A DNA stretch of 64,000 bases. Origin: Lachnospira eligens (GTDB taxonomy: Bacteria > Bacillota > Clostridia > Lachnospirales > Lachnospiraceae). The position numbers and the translations under genes were made by a program. Location: NCBI RefSeq assembly GCF_009680455.1, contig NZ_WKRD01000003.1, positions 62,001 to 126,000 on the forward strand, given 5' to 3'. Shown piece by piece: positions 27,669 to 36,116 of the stretch. Below the pieces are notes generated by a model that was given only the letters and a program-made list of their open reading frames with translations, made no database searches and had not been told where the DNA came from. Position 1 is the stretch's first letter, and each line of letters opens with the position of its first letter.

Positions 27669-28130
27669 ATGATAACTACAACTTTATGTTATATAGAGAA
27701 GGATGGGAAGTATCTTATGCTTCACAGAGTGAAAAAGCATAATGATATTAATGAAGGTAAATGGATTGGAGTAGGCGGACATGCTGAGAATCAGGAGACT
27801 CCTGAGGAATGTCTTGTGCGTGAGGTAAAGGAAGAAACAGGTCTTACGCTTACTTCATACAGATTCCGCGGGCTTGTAACATTTATAAGTAATGAATGTG
27901 AGCCAGAGCTTATGTGTGTATTTACGGCAGATGGCTTTACAGGTGAGCTTATTGAATGTGATGAAGGAGAACTGGCTTGGGTTGATAAAGAAGAAGTTCC
28001 CGAGCTTCCGACATGGGAGGGCGACAGGGTATTTCTTAACATTCTTCTTTCGGGGGAGGAGAGATTTTTCTCGATAAAGCTTAAGTATGAAGGCAGCAGA
28101 CTTATGGAAAAACAGGTCAATCTGTATTAA
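27669..28130 (+). CDS. Nudix hydrolase (MutT/8-oxo-dGTP diphosphatase-like)
   Basis: The 153-residue protein contains a complete Nudix box, GGHAENQETPEECLVREVKEETGL reading as G-x5-E-x7-REVKEETG, the Mg2+-binding catalytic helix for cleaving nucleoside diphosphate derivatives. The C-terminal half has the W-E-G-D motif typical of MutT-like firmicute proteins. GAAAGG at the end of the GH95 gene lies 8 bp before ATG 27669 (a TTG one codon earlier is less likely). Close spacing (5 bp) implies co-transcription with GH95, but the functions need not be linked. Confidence 0.9.
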   Translation: MITTTLCYIEKDGKYLMLHRVKKHNDINEGKWIGVGGHAENQETPEECLVREVKEETGLTLTSYRFRGLVTFISNECEPELMCVFTADGFTGELIECDEGELAWVDKEEVPELPTWEGDRVFLNILLSGEERFFSIKLKYEGSRLMEKQVNLY

Positions 28131-28166
28131 AATACAGGTTTGAATATATTCAAGAGCCAAGTGGAT

Positions 28167-28263
28167 GTCCAAAAAGTCCGCGCAGGTATAACCGATTGGA
28201 CCTAGAAGCGAATAGAAGGTAAGTGAAAGTCCAAATCGACTGCGAGAAAGTGGCAGATTGGAC
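28167..28263 (+). repeat. Tandem pair of 35-nt modules bounded by GTCCAA/TTGGAC
   Basis: Two modules occupy 28167-28201 and 28229-28263. Each begins GTCCAA and ends TTGGAC, is exactly 35 nt long, and differs in its interior; they repeat with a 62-nt period. The second can form an extended hairpin (GTCCAA(A)T with ATTGGAC, then CTGC with GCAG). Geometry matches the CCTACTA-bounded modules at 45618-45811 and 60975-61248. The region between the Nudix gene and the minus-strand terminator has no other feature. Confidence 0.7.
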
Positions 28264-28310
28264 ATCGAGATAGAGAAAAGGCATCTCTTGAAAAGTTTAT
28301 TGTTTATGTT

Positions 28311-28368
28311 AAAAAGAAAAATGAGGGCATTTGGATTGCAAGGGATTAACTTGCAATTCAAATGCCCT
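28311..28368 (-). terminator. Terminator of the SDR/NTF2 operon
   Basis: A 19-bp stem (28324-28342 with 28350-28368, one G-T pair) with a 7-nt loop is followed on the minus strand by a T-rich tail (A-rich 28311-28321 on the plus strand). Confidence 0.85.
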
Positions 28369-28398
28369 GATTGGTTATACACGATTTTTAATATTTAA

Positions 28399-28731
28399 TT
28401 ACTTAGGTCTTACAGTAAGTCTCTTGATAAGCCCATCTTCTGTTACTTCACGGACTGTAGCGATGGCCATGATGTTGTAACCGCCGAAGTTAGCGATGAA
28501 TTCTGCCTGGGTAGAATTCACAACTTCACCATCTAAGATAGAGTATTTGCGGAAGCCGAACTTGTTACGGAAGAACATGTTGATAGCTTCACGTCCATAT
28601 ATATGATATTCGTTCTGGGCTGCTGAGTTAGTACAATAATCATTGATTATTCCGTCTGGAGAAAAGAGATTGGCAAGTCCTGCGTAATCTTTGTTTTCCA
28701 TTGCTTCTACATATTTTTCAATTGCTGTCAT
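28399..28731 (-). CDS. NTF2-like/SnoaL-fold protein
   Basis: The 110-residue protein has the layout of the NTF2-like superfamily: N-terminal helices (AIEKYVEAMENKDYAGLANLFS, with the usual D-Y and L-F-x-x-D-G pattern) and then a curved sheet ending in a strand with IKRLTVRPK. The fold includes ketosteroid isomerases, SnoaL cyclases and the bile-acid dehydratase BaiE, but also many binding proteins. It lies 18 bp after an SDR gene resembling 3-alpha-hydroxysteroid dehydrogenase, so a joint role on a hydroxylated or keto substrate is suggested. The catalytic residues of any one enzyme class cannot be assigned. GGAGGG precedes the ATG. Confidence 0.75.
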   Translation of the reverse strand: MTAIEKYVEAMENKDYAGLANLFSPDGIINDYCTNSAAQNEYHIYGREAINMFFRNKFGFRKYSILDGEVVNSTQAEFIANFGGYNIMAIATVREVTEDGLIKRLTVRPK

Positions 28732-28749
28732 GTTTAATGCCCTCCTTAA

Positions 28750-29538
28750 TTAATATACTTTCTCTGTGTTTAATAATGCGTCTGTTCCACCATCAACGAA
28801 CATGATATTTCCATTGACGCCTCTTGCTGAATCTGAAGCAAGGAATACCATAACCTCAGCAATTTCCTCTGGAGCCATGAGGCACTCCTGACCGTACTTG
28901 GTTGGGATAGGAAGGGCATTAAGAGCCATCTTTGCTGTAGTGCTCATTGTTGCAGTCATGGCTGTGTGTACATTACCAGGAGCAACAGCATTTATACGGA
29001 CACCATTGGCAGCCCATGTTGCAGATACACGGCGTACCCATCTTGCAAGTGCGTATTTAGTAGAAACATAAAGACTGTTTCCTACTGAAAGGTTAGTGCT
29101 GTCCATAGAAGAAATAAGGCTTAATACACGCTTTTCATCACCGATGTTATTAAGAAGATCAACGATATCCTTACGGCCTGCACCCTGTGAAATTGTGTTA
29201 GAAACAGTTACAACACAGCTTCCGTGCTTCTTATTTAAAAGATCATATACACCATTTGCAATGGCTACTGTTCCGAAGTAGTTAAGAGAGATAATGAGTC
29301 CGAGATTACCGCATGCGCCTGAAACACCAGCGTTGCATATCATTCCGTCAAGTCCGTCAGGGCACATAGTATGTAACTGATCAACAGCAGACTGTCTGCC
29401 TTCCTGCGATGCAAGGTTTACGCAGATGTCACCGTCTTTAAGATCAATATTAATTACCTTATGTCCCTGCTGTATTAACAATTCTTTAGTTTTCGCACCG
29501 ATACCGCTTGAAGCACCAGTAATAGCATAGATTCCCAT
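28750..29538 (-). CDS. Short-chain dehydrogenase/reductase, 3-alpha-HSD/carbonyl reductase-like
   Basis: The 262-residue Rossmann oxidoreductase has the cofactor motif TGASSGIG (residues 7-14), the NAG motif in ICNAGVSG, catalytic Y157 and K161 (Y-V-S-T-K) and the C-terminal PGNVHTAM and FVDGGTDA segments. Several non-universal features ([11 protein letters not shown], an EGR segment, [16 protein letters not shown]) resemble Comamonas 3-alpha-hydroxysteroid dehydrogenase/carbonyl reductase more than fatty-acid-type SDRs. The acidic D at the end of beta strand 2 favours NAD(H). With the NTF2-like neighbour and a divergent MocR regulator it forms a small catabolic or modifying unit. The substrate is unknown; steroid or bile acid is only a suggestion. 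Confidence 0.87.
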   Translation of the reverse strand: MGIYAITGASSGIGAKTKELLIQQGHKVINIDLKDGDICVNLASQEGRQSAVDQLHTMCPDGLDGMICNAGVSGACGNLGLIISLNYFGTVAIANGVYDLLNKKHGSCVVTVSNTISQGAGRKDIVDLLNNIGDEKRVLSLISSMDSTNLSVGNSLYVSTKYALARWVRRVSATWAANGVRINAVAPGNVHTAMTATMSTTAKMALNALPIPTKYGQECLMAPEEIAEVMVFLASDSARGVNGNIMFVDGGTDALLNTEKVY

Positions 29539-29549
29539 AGTATTTCTAT

Positions 29550-29625
29550 TCCTCCTTGTTTTTCGAAGAAAAATCCGAACCCTTCAGGTGAGGAGAGGGA
29601 TTTTCCTCCTTGTTTTTTGCTTATG
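29550..29625 (-). promoter_or_regulatory. SDR leader with duplicated Shine-Dalgarno segment and hairpin
   Basis: On the minus strand the segment AACAAGGAGGA occurs twice, about 55 bp apart; the copy near the gene is the SDR ribosome binding site. Between them AAAATCC and GGATTTTT can pair to form a hairpin with a T run, which could act as an attenuator. The structure is modest and may be a small duplication without function. Confidence 0.3.
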
Positions 29626-29691
29626 AGCTTATTATAATTAGAACTGATATTTTTTAAATATCCAAAACACATATATAATAGGAGACCAGAT

Positions 29692-31083
29692 TTGCTTACA
29701 TATGATTTAGATAAACGCGGAAACAAAACAATGTACGAATATCTGTATGAACTGATTAAGGAAGATATAGCTGACGGGAAGCTTAAGGCTGATGAGAAGC
29801 TGCCATCAAAGCGAGGGTTTTCACAGCATTTGCAGATAAGTGTCAAGACGGTGGAGAACGCATATGAGCAGCTTCTTCTGGAAGGTTATATCCGATCTGA
29901 GGAAAAAAGAGGGTATTATGTTAATAAGATTGCCGTGGTTACAGGTGGTGCACCAGGGTATGCTGCTCCTGTGAAAAGATTCCAGGAGGAGACTTATCTT
30001 GCTGATTTGACGGCAAATAATATCCGGTATGATAGATTTCCATTTGCTACATGGGCAAAGGTTATGAGGGAAACCCTGACCGATTATAACACTTCTCTTC
30101 TTAAGACTGTACCTTTTAACGGTGTGTTGCAGCTTCGTGAAGCAATTGCAGACCATCTTAACAGATACCGTGGAATGCAGGTTTCAGCAGACCATATTAT
30201 TATAGGGGCCGGAACGGAATATCTGTATAACAGGCTGTTACAACTCTTAGGTCCAGATGTGAAATTTGGTGTTGAGAATCCCGGATACCGTAAGATTACC
30301 AAGATATATGATGAAAATGGTGTGGACTGGGATTATGTTAATATTGATGATAAGGGTATGAAAGTCGATGAACTTAGAATGAAAGACATAAATGTAGCAC
30401 ATGTAAGTCCTGAACATCATTTTCCAATTGGCCTTGTTATGCCGGTTGCAAGAAGACAGGAACTGCTTAATTGGGCGGCGGAGGAGCCAGGCAGATATAT
30501 AATAGAGGATGATTTTGACTGTGAATTCCGTATGCAGGGCAAACCAATTCCGTCCATTCAGTCGAGAGACAGAAGTCACAGGGTAATATACATGAATACA
30601 TTTTCAAAGACAATGGTTCCTTCGCTTAGAATAGGATATATGGTGCTGCCGGAAAAGCTGATGGAAAAATATATCTCAACAATGAATTTTTATTCGTGTA
30701 CGGTGTCGGGCTTTGAACAGTATGCGATGGCGGCATTTATTGAGAAGGGATACTTTGAGCGCCACATTAAGAGGCTTGTCAATGATTACAGGGGACGCCG
30801 TGAAAAGATTTGCAGGATGTTTCGTGAATCAAGGCTTAATGAAATCAGTACGATATATCAGGACGATGCGGGAACACATTTCCTGCTGCATGTGAAGACT
30901 TCCTTAAGTGATGTTGAGATTAAATGGGCAGTCAGGCAGAAGGGGATTCTGATTAACTGCCTTTCAGAGTATTGTTTCGCTGATGCGGATAAGTACCACG
31001 GAATACTTGTAATTCATTATTCGGATATGGACGAAGCAACTCTTAAGCTTGTAATTGCTGCTTTTGAGGAAATATTCCTGTAA
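29692..31083 (+). CDS. MocR/PdxR-type GntR regulator with aminotransferase domain
   Basis: The 463-residue protein joins an N-terminal GntR winged helix (KLPSKRGFSQHLQISVKTVENAYEQ, about 30-80) to a fold-type I aminotransferase-like domain. The PLP lysine lies in NTFSKTMVPSLRIGY, and the segment IEDDFDCEFR carries the PLP-contacting aspartate. The start codon is TTG: GGAGA (29681-29685) is 7 bp upstream and the protein begins MLTYDLDKRG, a typical MocR opening. It is divergent from the SDR/NTF2 pair and may control it. MocR proteins often sense PLP or amino compounds; the ligand here is unknown. Confidence 0.9.
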   Translation: MLTYDLDKRGNKTMYEYLYELIKEDIADGKLKADEKLPSKRGFSQHLQISVKTVENAYEQLLLEGYIRSEEKRGYYVNKIAVVTGGAPGYAAPVKRFQEETYLADLTANNIRYDRFPFATWAKVMRETLTDYNTSLLKTVPFNGVLQLREAIADHLNRYRGMQVSADHIIIGAGTEYLYNRLLQLLGPDVKFGVENPGYRKITKIYDENGVDWDYVNIDDKGMKVDELRMKDINVAHVSPEHHFPIGLVMPVARRQELLNWAAEEPGRYIIEDDFDCEFRMQGKPIPSIQSRDRSHRVIYMNTFSKTMVPSLRIGYMVLPEKLMEKYISTMNFYSCTVSGFEQYAMAAFIEKGYFERHIKRLVNDYRGRREKICRMFRESRLNEISTIYQDDAGTHFLLHVKTSLSDVEIKWAVRQKGILINCLSEYCFADADKYHGILVIHYSDMDEATLKLVIAAFEEIFL

Positions 31084-31124
31084 AAAATGTGATGCAAAGC
31101 ATGAATAGCATAATTAAATATATG

Positions 31125-31186
31125 AAAAAAGGAATCCCATAAGCAGAAAGGCAATACCTCCCTGCTCACAGGATTCCTTTTATTAT
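31125..31186. terminator. Bidirectional terminator between MocR and NSS genes
   Basis: An outer stem AAAAGGAATCC / GGATTCCTTTT with an inner AGCAG / CTGCT pair is flanked by A and T runs, serving both convergent genes. Confidence 0.8.
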
Positions 31187-31196
31187 AATATTTTAA

Positions 31197-32519
31197 TCAG
31201 CCGATTCCGCCAAGAACAATTCCAAGTATAAGAACAAGGAAACATACAGGGCAGAAAATGTATTTGCATATAGGATAGAATTTATCAGTGAATTTCTTAT
31301 CGCGACCGGTATTAACCTGAGTTTCAACATATTTCTTACCACATATCCAGAAGAACATAATTCCGGCAAGACCTGCACCAAGTGGGCAGATGTAGATAGA
31401 AAGTATATCCATCCATCCAGAGACAATTCCCTGAATACATATTGAAACTACAAGTGCTATTGCAGCGATTATGGCACAAGATGCCTTTCTTCCAAGATGA
31501 AGCTTTTCCTGAATAGTTGCAATAGGTGCTTCATACAGGTTGATTAAAGAAGAAAGTCCTGCCATAAATACAGCAACGAAGAATATAATTGCGACTATGT
31601 ATCCACCTGGCATTGATTTAAAAAGTGCCGGGAGGAAGATAAACATAAGTCCGGGACCACCCTGATTAAGCTGGGCACCGGTTGTTGCCATTGCAGGAAT
31701 GATAACAAGAGCTGCGAGCAAGGCTGCTATAGTATCGAACAGAGCAACGCGTCCGGCAGCAGCAGGGATATCTTCATTATCTGAAAGATAAGAACCATAT
31801 ATAAGAGTACCATTACCAGCAACAGAAAGAGAGAAGAATGCCTGGCCAAGAGCAAATATCCATGTCTTAGGGTCAGCGAATGCCTCAGGGTCAACTCTGA
31901 AAATGTATTTGTAGCCTTCTATCGCACCAGGCTGGAAAGCAACATATATTCCAAGTACAGCAAAAAGAATAAAGAAAACAGGCATCATGATTTTATTGGC
32001 CTTTTCAATTCCGCGTCCGACACCGAACATAAGGATAATAATACCAATAACAAGAGCTACAATCTGCCATACATTATTACCAAATGCGCTTGCCATACTT
32101 CCAAATGAAGCAGCAAAGCCTTCTGTGTCAGCAGGTGCAAGTGCCTTTCCTGTAAAAGCTCCAATCATGTACTTAAGAATCCAGCCCATTACAACAGTGT
32201 AACCAATTGCCATTGCAAGTGCGCCAAGTACTGGAATAAAGCCGATAGCCTCACCAAGCTTTCTCTTATTCTTAGTTTCGCATGCATATCCAAATGCATC
32301 AACAGGTCCTGACTTAGTAGCACGACCAAAACTCATTTCTCCGATAACACCAGTGAAACCAATAAGTGCAACGAATATGAAATATGGTATCAGGTATGAT
32401 CCACCGCCATACATTGATACTCTTGTCGGGAACATCCAGATATTACCCATACCAACGGCAGAGCCGATACAGGCAAGGATGAATCCCCATTTGTTGTTAA
32501 AAGAATCTCGTTTTTTCAT
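31197..32519 (-). CDS. Neurotransmitter:sodium symporter (NSS) family transporter
   Basis: The 440-residue protein has about 11 membrane helices and the LeuT-fold signature in helix 1 (GSAVGMGNIWMFP, unwound Na+/substrate region), with GGGSYLIPYF in helix 2. Helix 6 contains FFSLSVAGNGTLIYGSY. Bacterial members import amino acids with Na+. The frame extends to a codon at 32537, but GGGGGAA lies 7 bp before ATG 32519 (protein start MKKRDSFNNKWG), which is chosen. It is transcribed alone, divergent from the Hpt gene. It could use the Na+ gradient made by the pyrophosphatase. Confidence 0.93.
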   Translation of the reverse strand: MKKRDSFNNKWGFILACIGSAVGMGNIWMFPTRVSMYGGGSYLIPYFIFVALIGFTGVIGEMSFGRATKSGPVDAFGYACETKNKRKLGEAIGFIPVLGALAMAIGYTVVMGWILKYMIGAFTGKALAPADTEGFAASFGSMASAFGNNVWQIVALVIGIIILMFGVGRGIEKANKIMMPVFFILFAVLGIYVAFQPGAIEGYKYIFRVDPEAFADPKTWIFALGQAFFSLSVAGNGTLIYGSYLSDNEDIPAAAGRVALFDTIAALLAALVIIPAMATTGAQLNQGGPGLMFIFLPALFKSMPGGYIVAIIFFVAVFMAGLSSLINLYEAPIATIQEKLHLGRKASCAIIAAIALVVSICIQGIVSGWMDILSIYICPLGAGLAGIMFFWICGKKYVETQVNTGRDKKFTDKFYPICKYIFCPVCFLVLILGIVLGGIG

Positions 32520-32563
32520 AAAACAATTCCCCCGCATATATTTTGCCAGACAGCAATATATTT

Positions 32564-32578
32564 AATATACAGTATATT
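32564..32578. promoter_or_regulatory. Palindrome in the NSS leader region
   Basis: AATATAC-A-GTATATT is a perfect palindrome about 45 bp upstream of the NSS start. It could be an operator or a chance AT-rich palindrome. Confidence 0.3.
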
Positions 32579-32631
32579 TGCGGATATGTAAAATAATTAT
32601 CTGAAATTATATTTTATTATTAAATCATTCT

Positions 32632-32661
32632 TTGACAATACTATATTAATCGTGATATCAT
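32632..32661 (+). promoter_or_regulatory. Sigma-A promoter of the Hpt gene
   Basis: Consensus TTGACA (32632-32637) and TATCAT (32656-32661) with an 18-bp spacer lie about 50 bp before the Hpt ATG. Confidence 0.6.
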
Positions 32662-32712
32662 TTATCATTATATGCATAGTTATAATTTAACAATATATAG
32701 GCAGGTAGGCAC

Positions 32713-33057
32713 ATGACAATTAAAGAATGCTATGATGCGATGGGAGCAGATTATCAGAATACTTTGAATAGATTTCCAAATGAGGCTTTTATTAAAAAAT
32801 TTGTATTGAAATTTTTAGATGACAACAGCTACGCCAATCTTAAAGAGGCTATAGCTGCTGGAAATGTAGAAGAAGCATTCAGGGCAGCACATACACTTAA
32901 GGGAGTATGCTTAAATCTTGGGTTTGATAATCTTTATAAGGCGAGTTTAGCTATTACAGAGATTTTTCGTGCAGGAGAACTTGCAGGAGCTAAGGAAGCA
33001 TTTGAAGAAGTTGAGAAACAGTACAATATAACAGTGAATGCAATTAAGGCTATGTAG
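32713..33057 (+). CDS. Stand-alone Hpt (histidine phosphotransfer) domain protein
   Basis: The 114-residue, all-helical cytoplasmic protein has the phosphoacceptor H60 in AAHTLKGVCLNLGF, the Hpt consensus H-x-L-K-G. The rest matches a four-helix bundle of normal Hpt length. Such proteins relay phosphate between a hybrid kinase and a response regulator. No hybrid kinase is in the window, so it is an orphan. The next gene, a GGDEF cyclase with no receiver domain, is separated from it by a strong terminator. Confidence 0.9.
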   Translation: MTIKECYDAMGADYQNTLNRFPNEAFIKKFVLKFLDDNSYANLKEAIAAGNVEEAFRAAHTLKGVCLNLGFDNLYKASLAITEIFRAGELAGAKEAFEEVEKQYNITVNAIKAM

Positions 33058-33095
33058 AGAATTATTAGCGGCGAATGCGGTTTGTTTAATATCAG

Positions 33096-33143
33096 AACGC
33101 ACTTTTTTCACAATTTTAATGTGTGAAAAAGGGTGCGTTTTTT
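33096..33143 (+). terminator. Terminator after the Hpt gene
   Basis: AACGCACTTTTTTCACA (33096-33112) pairs with TGTGAAAAAGGGTGCGTT (33122-33139), followed by TTTTT. Confidence 0.85.
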
Positions 33144-33197
33144 GTCAATATATGTTACTATGTTGTTAGTTATAAATGTATTGAATTGGAGATGCAT

Positions 33198-34628
33198 ATG
33201 AAGACGAAAAAGTACGAATCAATTATGAATAAAGCAATGAAGGCAGCAATGAATTATGAAAATCCAGATGATCAGATTAATGAATTTATCAGATTTTTTG
33301 GAGAACATATCGGGTCTGAAAGAATATACATATTTGAAGATAATATTAGAAAAAAGGTTACTAATAATACTTATGAGTGGTGTGCGGATGGGATTGAGCC
33401 TCAGATAAAGTTTCTTCAGAATGTAGATATGTCAATTATAGACTGGTGGTATACATCATTTAATGATGGAAGAAATATTAGTACTAAGGATATTGAGGAG
33501 ATTAAGGATGAATATCCTGCAGCATATGAACTGCTCAAAGTTCAGAATGTAAAGAGCCTGGCAGTAAGTCCATTCAGATATAAGGACGAGATATATGGCT
33601 TCTTTGGTGTTGACAATCCACCAGAAAGTGAGATGGACGAGATTTCGCGCTTTCTTGATATGATAGGCACATTTTTAGTACTGCTATTAAAACAGAGAAA
33701 TGTATTTAAAAAATCCAAGCGTGAGGCTATGTTCAGTGCATATTCAGCACTTGCCGGAATATATCTGTCAATGCATATTATCAATTTAAAGACAGGGGAA
33801 TTTCATGAAATAAAGTCAACAGATTTCATAAGGGATAATATGATAAAAGGCGAGCATACTTTTGCAGAACAGATAAATAGTGTAATGAAGATTCTTCCTT
33901 CCAGAAAGTATGTAGAAAGTGTACTTGAATTTGTTGATATATCAACACTTCCGGAGAGAATGAAGAACAAGACTACGATTGTTCATGAATTCCTTGGAAA
34001 TTACTCTGGATGGTGTCGTGAAAGATTCATAAGGGTAGATGAGGATAGCAACGGAGAACTGTGGCATGTTGTATATGCCGTTGAAGTTATCGATGCAGAG
34101 AAACGTAAGGAGAACAGGCTTTTATATCTTTCAGAAACAGACCTTATGACGGGAATAAGAAATAGAGGAAGCGGAGAGGAAGCAATTACAGACCTTATTA
34201 AGGAAGGAACTAAGGGGCTTATGTGCCTTCTTGATTGTGATAAGTTCAAGAATGTTAACGATACATATGGACATGTTGTCGGGGATGCAGTAATTATAGC
34301 GGTTGCAAGAAGTCTTCAGAGTGTATGCAGGGAACATGATATATGCATGCGCCTGGGAGGTGATGAATTTGCAATGTTCATCCCGGGAATAACAGAAACT
34401 AAAGATGCTGAAAGCTTCACGATGAGAGTATTTGCAAAGCTTAAGGACATAAGAATTCCAGAGATGGGAGATGAGAAGATATATGTAAGCATGGGTGAAG
34501 CGTTTTATAAAGGGGAAAAGGATATTGATTTTGATGAACTGTACAGACATGCCGACAGTGCCATGTATAAGAGCAAGAATAATACAGGCTACTGTGCGAC
34601 ACTTGAATGCGTAACTAAGACATTTTAA
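33198..34628 (+). CDS. Diguanylate cyclase with N-terminal GAF-like sensor
   Basis: The 476-residue cytoplasmic protein has a GAF-like domain (about 15-160, ERIYIFED ... VSPFRYKDEIYGFFGVDNP), a middle region (165-300), and a GGDEF domain (310-470) with an intact active-site motif G387-G388-D389-E390-F391 and LMTGIRNR at its start. It should make cyclic di-GMP from GTP. A GTG upstream at 33123 would add 25 residues but lies in the preceding terminator; TTGGAG at 6 bp from ATG 33198 fixes the start. It converges with and overlaps a LysR gene by 4 bp. No obvious RxxD inhibitory site precedes the GGDEF motif. Confidence 0.92.
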   Translation: MKTKKYESIMNKAMKAAMNYENPDDQINEFIRFFGEHIGSERIYIFEDNIRKKVTNNTYEWCADGIEPQIKFLQNVDMSIIDWWYTSFNDGRNISTKDIEEIKDEYPAAYELLKVQNVKSLAVSPFRYKDEIYGFFGVDNPPESEMDEISRFLDMIGTFLVLLLKQRNVFKKSKREAMFSAYSALAGIYLSMHIINLKTGEFHEIKSTDFIRDNMIKGEHTFAEQINSVMKILPSRKYVESVLEFVDISTLPERMKNKTTIVHEFLGNYSGWCRERFIRVDEDSNGELWHVVYAVEVIDAEKRKENRLLYLSETDLMTGIRNRGSGEEAITDLIKEGTKGLMCLLDCDKFKNVNDTYGHVVGDAVIIAVARSLQSVCREHDICMRLGGDEFAMFIPGITETKDAESFTMRVFAKLKDIRIPEMGDEKIYVSMGEAFYKGEKDIDFDELYRHADSAMYKSKNNTGYCATLECVTKTF

Positions 34629-35512
34629 TCAGTTGTATGCTTTAAGAAATTAATAAGCTTTTTGGCTGCAATGCTTTCAGTATGTTTTGATTCGCGTATA
34701 AGAACAATATCTCTGTCAGGTGCGGATTCGTATAGATTTACAGGAAATATTTCACCACGCATTATATATTCAGAGGCAAGTTCCTCCGGATAGAAGCCAA
34801 GCCCTAAGTTTGCCTGAACCATTGCAAGAACCTGATCTGTAGTTGAAGCCTCCAGGTCAAGGTTAAAGTGAAGATTGTTGTCATAGAAGAATTTGGTGTA
34901 GTGGTCATGTGTACCGGTACCTTCTGCCAGACTTATGAAAGGATAATCCTGCAATTCTTCCAGATGAATTATTTTATTATCCGGCTGACTGTATTTTGGA
35001 CCTGCAATAAGTATATCATGGAATGAGCATAGACTTTCAGATTTCATATCGCCAGTTAAATTGACAGGTGTGGTTACGACAGCAAAGTCTACCAGACCGG
35101 CTTTTAGAGCATTAACAGCCTGATTAGTAGAGTGGTTGGTAAGCTTTATCTTGACATCGGGAAAAAGTTCTGTGAATTTCTCAAGTTTTTTAAGAAGGAA
35201 TATTCTAAGAGCAATCTCGCTTACTCCTATGCATATTGTACCACCGGACAGACTTTTGCTTTTGATAATGGCATTCTCAGCGTCTTCAAGCTGTTTCATT
35301 GCGATTGATACATGAGAATACAATGTATTTCCTTCAGGTGTAAGAGTGATGCCTTTGTGAGAACGGTTAAGCAGCTTGCAGTCAAGTTCACTTTCTAATA
35401 TATTCATGCAGCGGGTTATGTTAGGCTGGTTATTGTCGAGCATGCGGGCTGCTTTTGAAAAACTCTTATATTTTGCAACATAGTAAAATATTCTGTAATA
35501 ATCTAAGGTCAT
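34625..35512 (-). CDS. LysR family transcriptional regulator
   Basis: The 295-residue protein has an N-terminal winged helix (YYVAKYKSFSKAARMLDNNQPNI in several parts) and an effector-binding domain. The recognition helix carries N-N-Q-P-N-I-T-R where S-Q-P-A-V-S is usual. It is divergent from the HEAT-repeat gene and upstream of potABCD, but nothing ties it firmly to either. The extreme 3' end overlaps the cyclase gene. The effector is unknown. Confidence 0.88.
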   Translation of the reverse strand: MTLDYYRIFYYVAKYKSFSKAARMLDNNQPNITRCMNILESELDCKLLNRSHKGITLTPEGNTLYSHVSIAMKQLEDAENAIIKSKSLSGGTICIGVSEIALRIFLLKKLEKFTELFPDVKIKLTNHSTNQAVNALKAGLVDFAVVTTPVNLTGDMKSESLCSFHDILIAGPKYSQPDNKIIHLEELQDYPFISLAEGTGTHDHYTKFFYDNNLHFNLDLEASTTDQVLAMVQANLGLGFYPEELASEYIMRGEIFPVNLYESAPDRDIVLIRESKHTESIAAKKLINFLKHTTD

Positions 35513-35620
35513 AGTAATTCTCCAATATATAATTATGATATAAGTGACATATTAAATATACATTTTACATATCGAAAATGCAATACTATAATATAGAAAA
35601 AGATGAAAGAAGGCATCGGT

Positions 35621-35965
35621 ATGTTATTTAAGAAAAAGACATTAGATGAAAAAATGGAGAAATATGTAAAGCACCATGACTGGTATGCTATACAGGAAGT
35701 AATTACAGGAAGTAAAGAAGAAAAGATTGCAGCAGCTAAGGCTCTTGGTGCAAGTGATGATCAGACCAGTGTGGACTTGCTGTTAAGATTTATTGATGAT
35801 GCAGATGATGATGTTGTATTCGCAGCATGTGAGTCGTTAAGAAAAGTTGGTTCTGAGCATGATACAGCGGATTTACTTGCAAGAATGCAGAAGATTCCGG
35901 AAGACAGACAGACTATAAGGGAAGAAATAGGAAAGACTGTCCAGGAGCTTCATCACAGACCTTAA
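35621..35965 (+). CDS. Small HEAT-repeat protein
   Basis: The 114-residue protein is helical and acidic. Two or three HEAT-like repeats are visible (EEKIAAAKALGASDDQTSVDLLL and DDDVVFAACESLRKVGSEHDTADLL, each read in part). These scaffold proteins bind other proteins; the partner is unknown. AAAGAAGG 7 bp before ATG 35621 is preferred over an in-frame ATG at 35603 that would lie upstream of it. A terminator follows, so it is not part of the pot operon. Confidence 0.8.
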   Translation: MLFKKKTLDEKMEKYVKHHDWYAIQEVITGSKEEKIAAAKALGASDDQTSVDLLLRFIDDADDDVVFAACESLRKVGSEHDTADLLARMQKIPEDRQTIREEIGKTVQELHHRP

Positions 35966-36005
35966 AACATATATTTGCCAGTTGTTTACATAATGAAAAA
36001 ACCAT

Positions 36006-36045
36006 GGGTGCAAATCAAGAATTTACTTGATTTGTACCCGTTTTT
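36006..36045 (+). terminator. Terminator after the HEAT-repeat gene
   Basis: GGGTGCAAATCAAG (36006-36019) pairs with CTTGATTTGTACCC (36026-36039, one G-T pair), followed by GTTTTTG. Confidence 0.88.
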
Positions 36046-36116
36046 GATATTAAATAGGAAGTGGTTGCATAGTTGTTGGACGGTGTAACGAAGGATGTTA
36101 ATTGCGGAGGTTGGAT

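Noticed and set aside
27855..28382. 175-residue minus-strand frame over the Nudix gene and the 28.2 kb repeat modules
   Set aside because: It runs through a strong terminator, inverted repeats and the Nudix gene, with no ribosome binding site or domain.
33123..33197. Longer N-terminus of the GGDEF protein from GTG 33123
   Set aside because: The codon lies inside the terminator hairpin of the Hpt gene; ATG 33198 has a good ribosome binding site.
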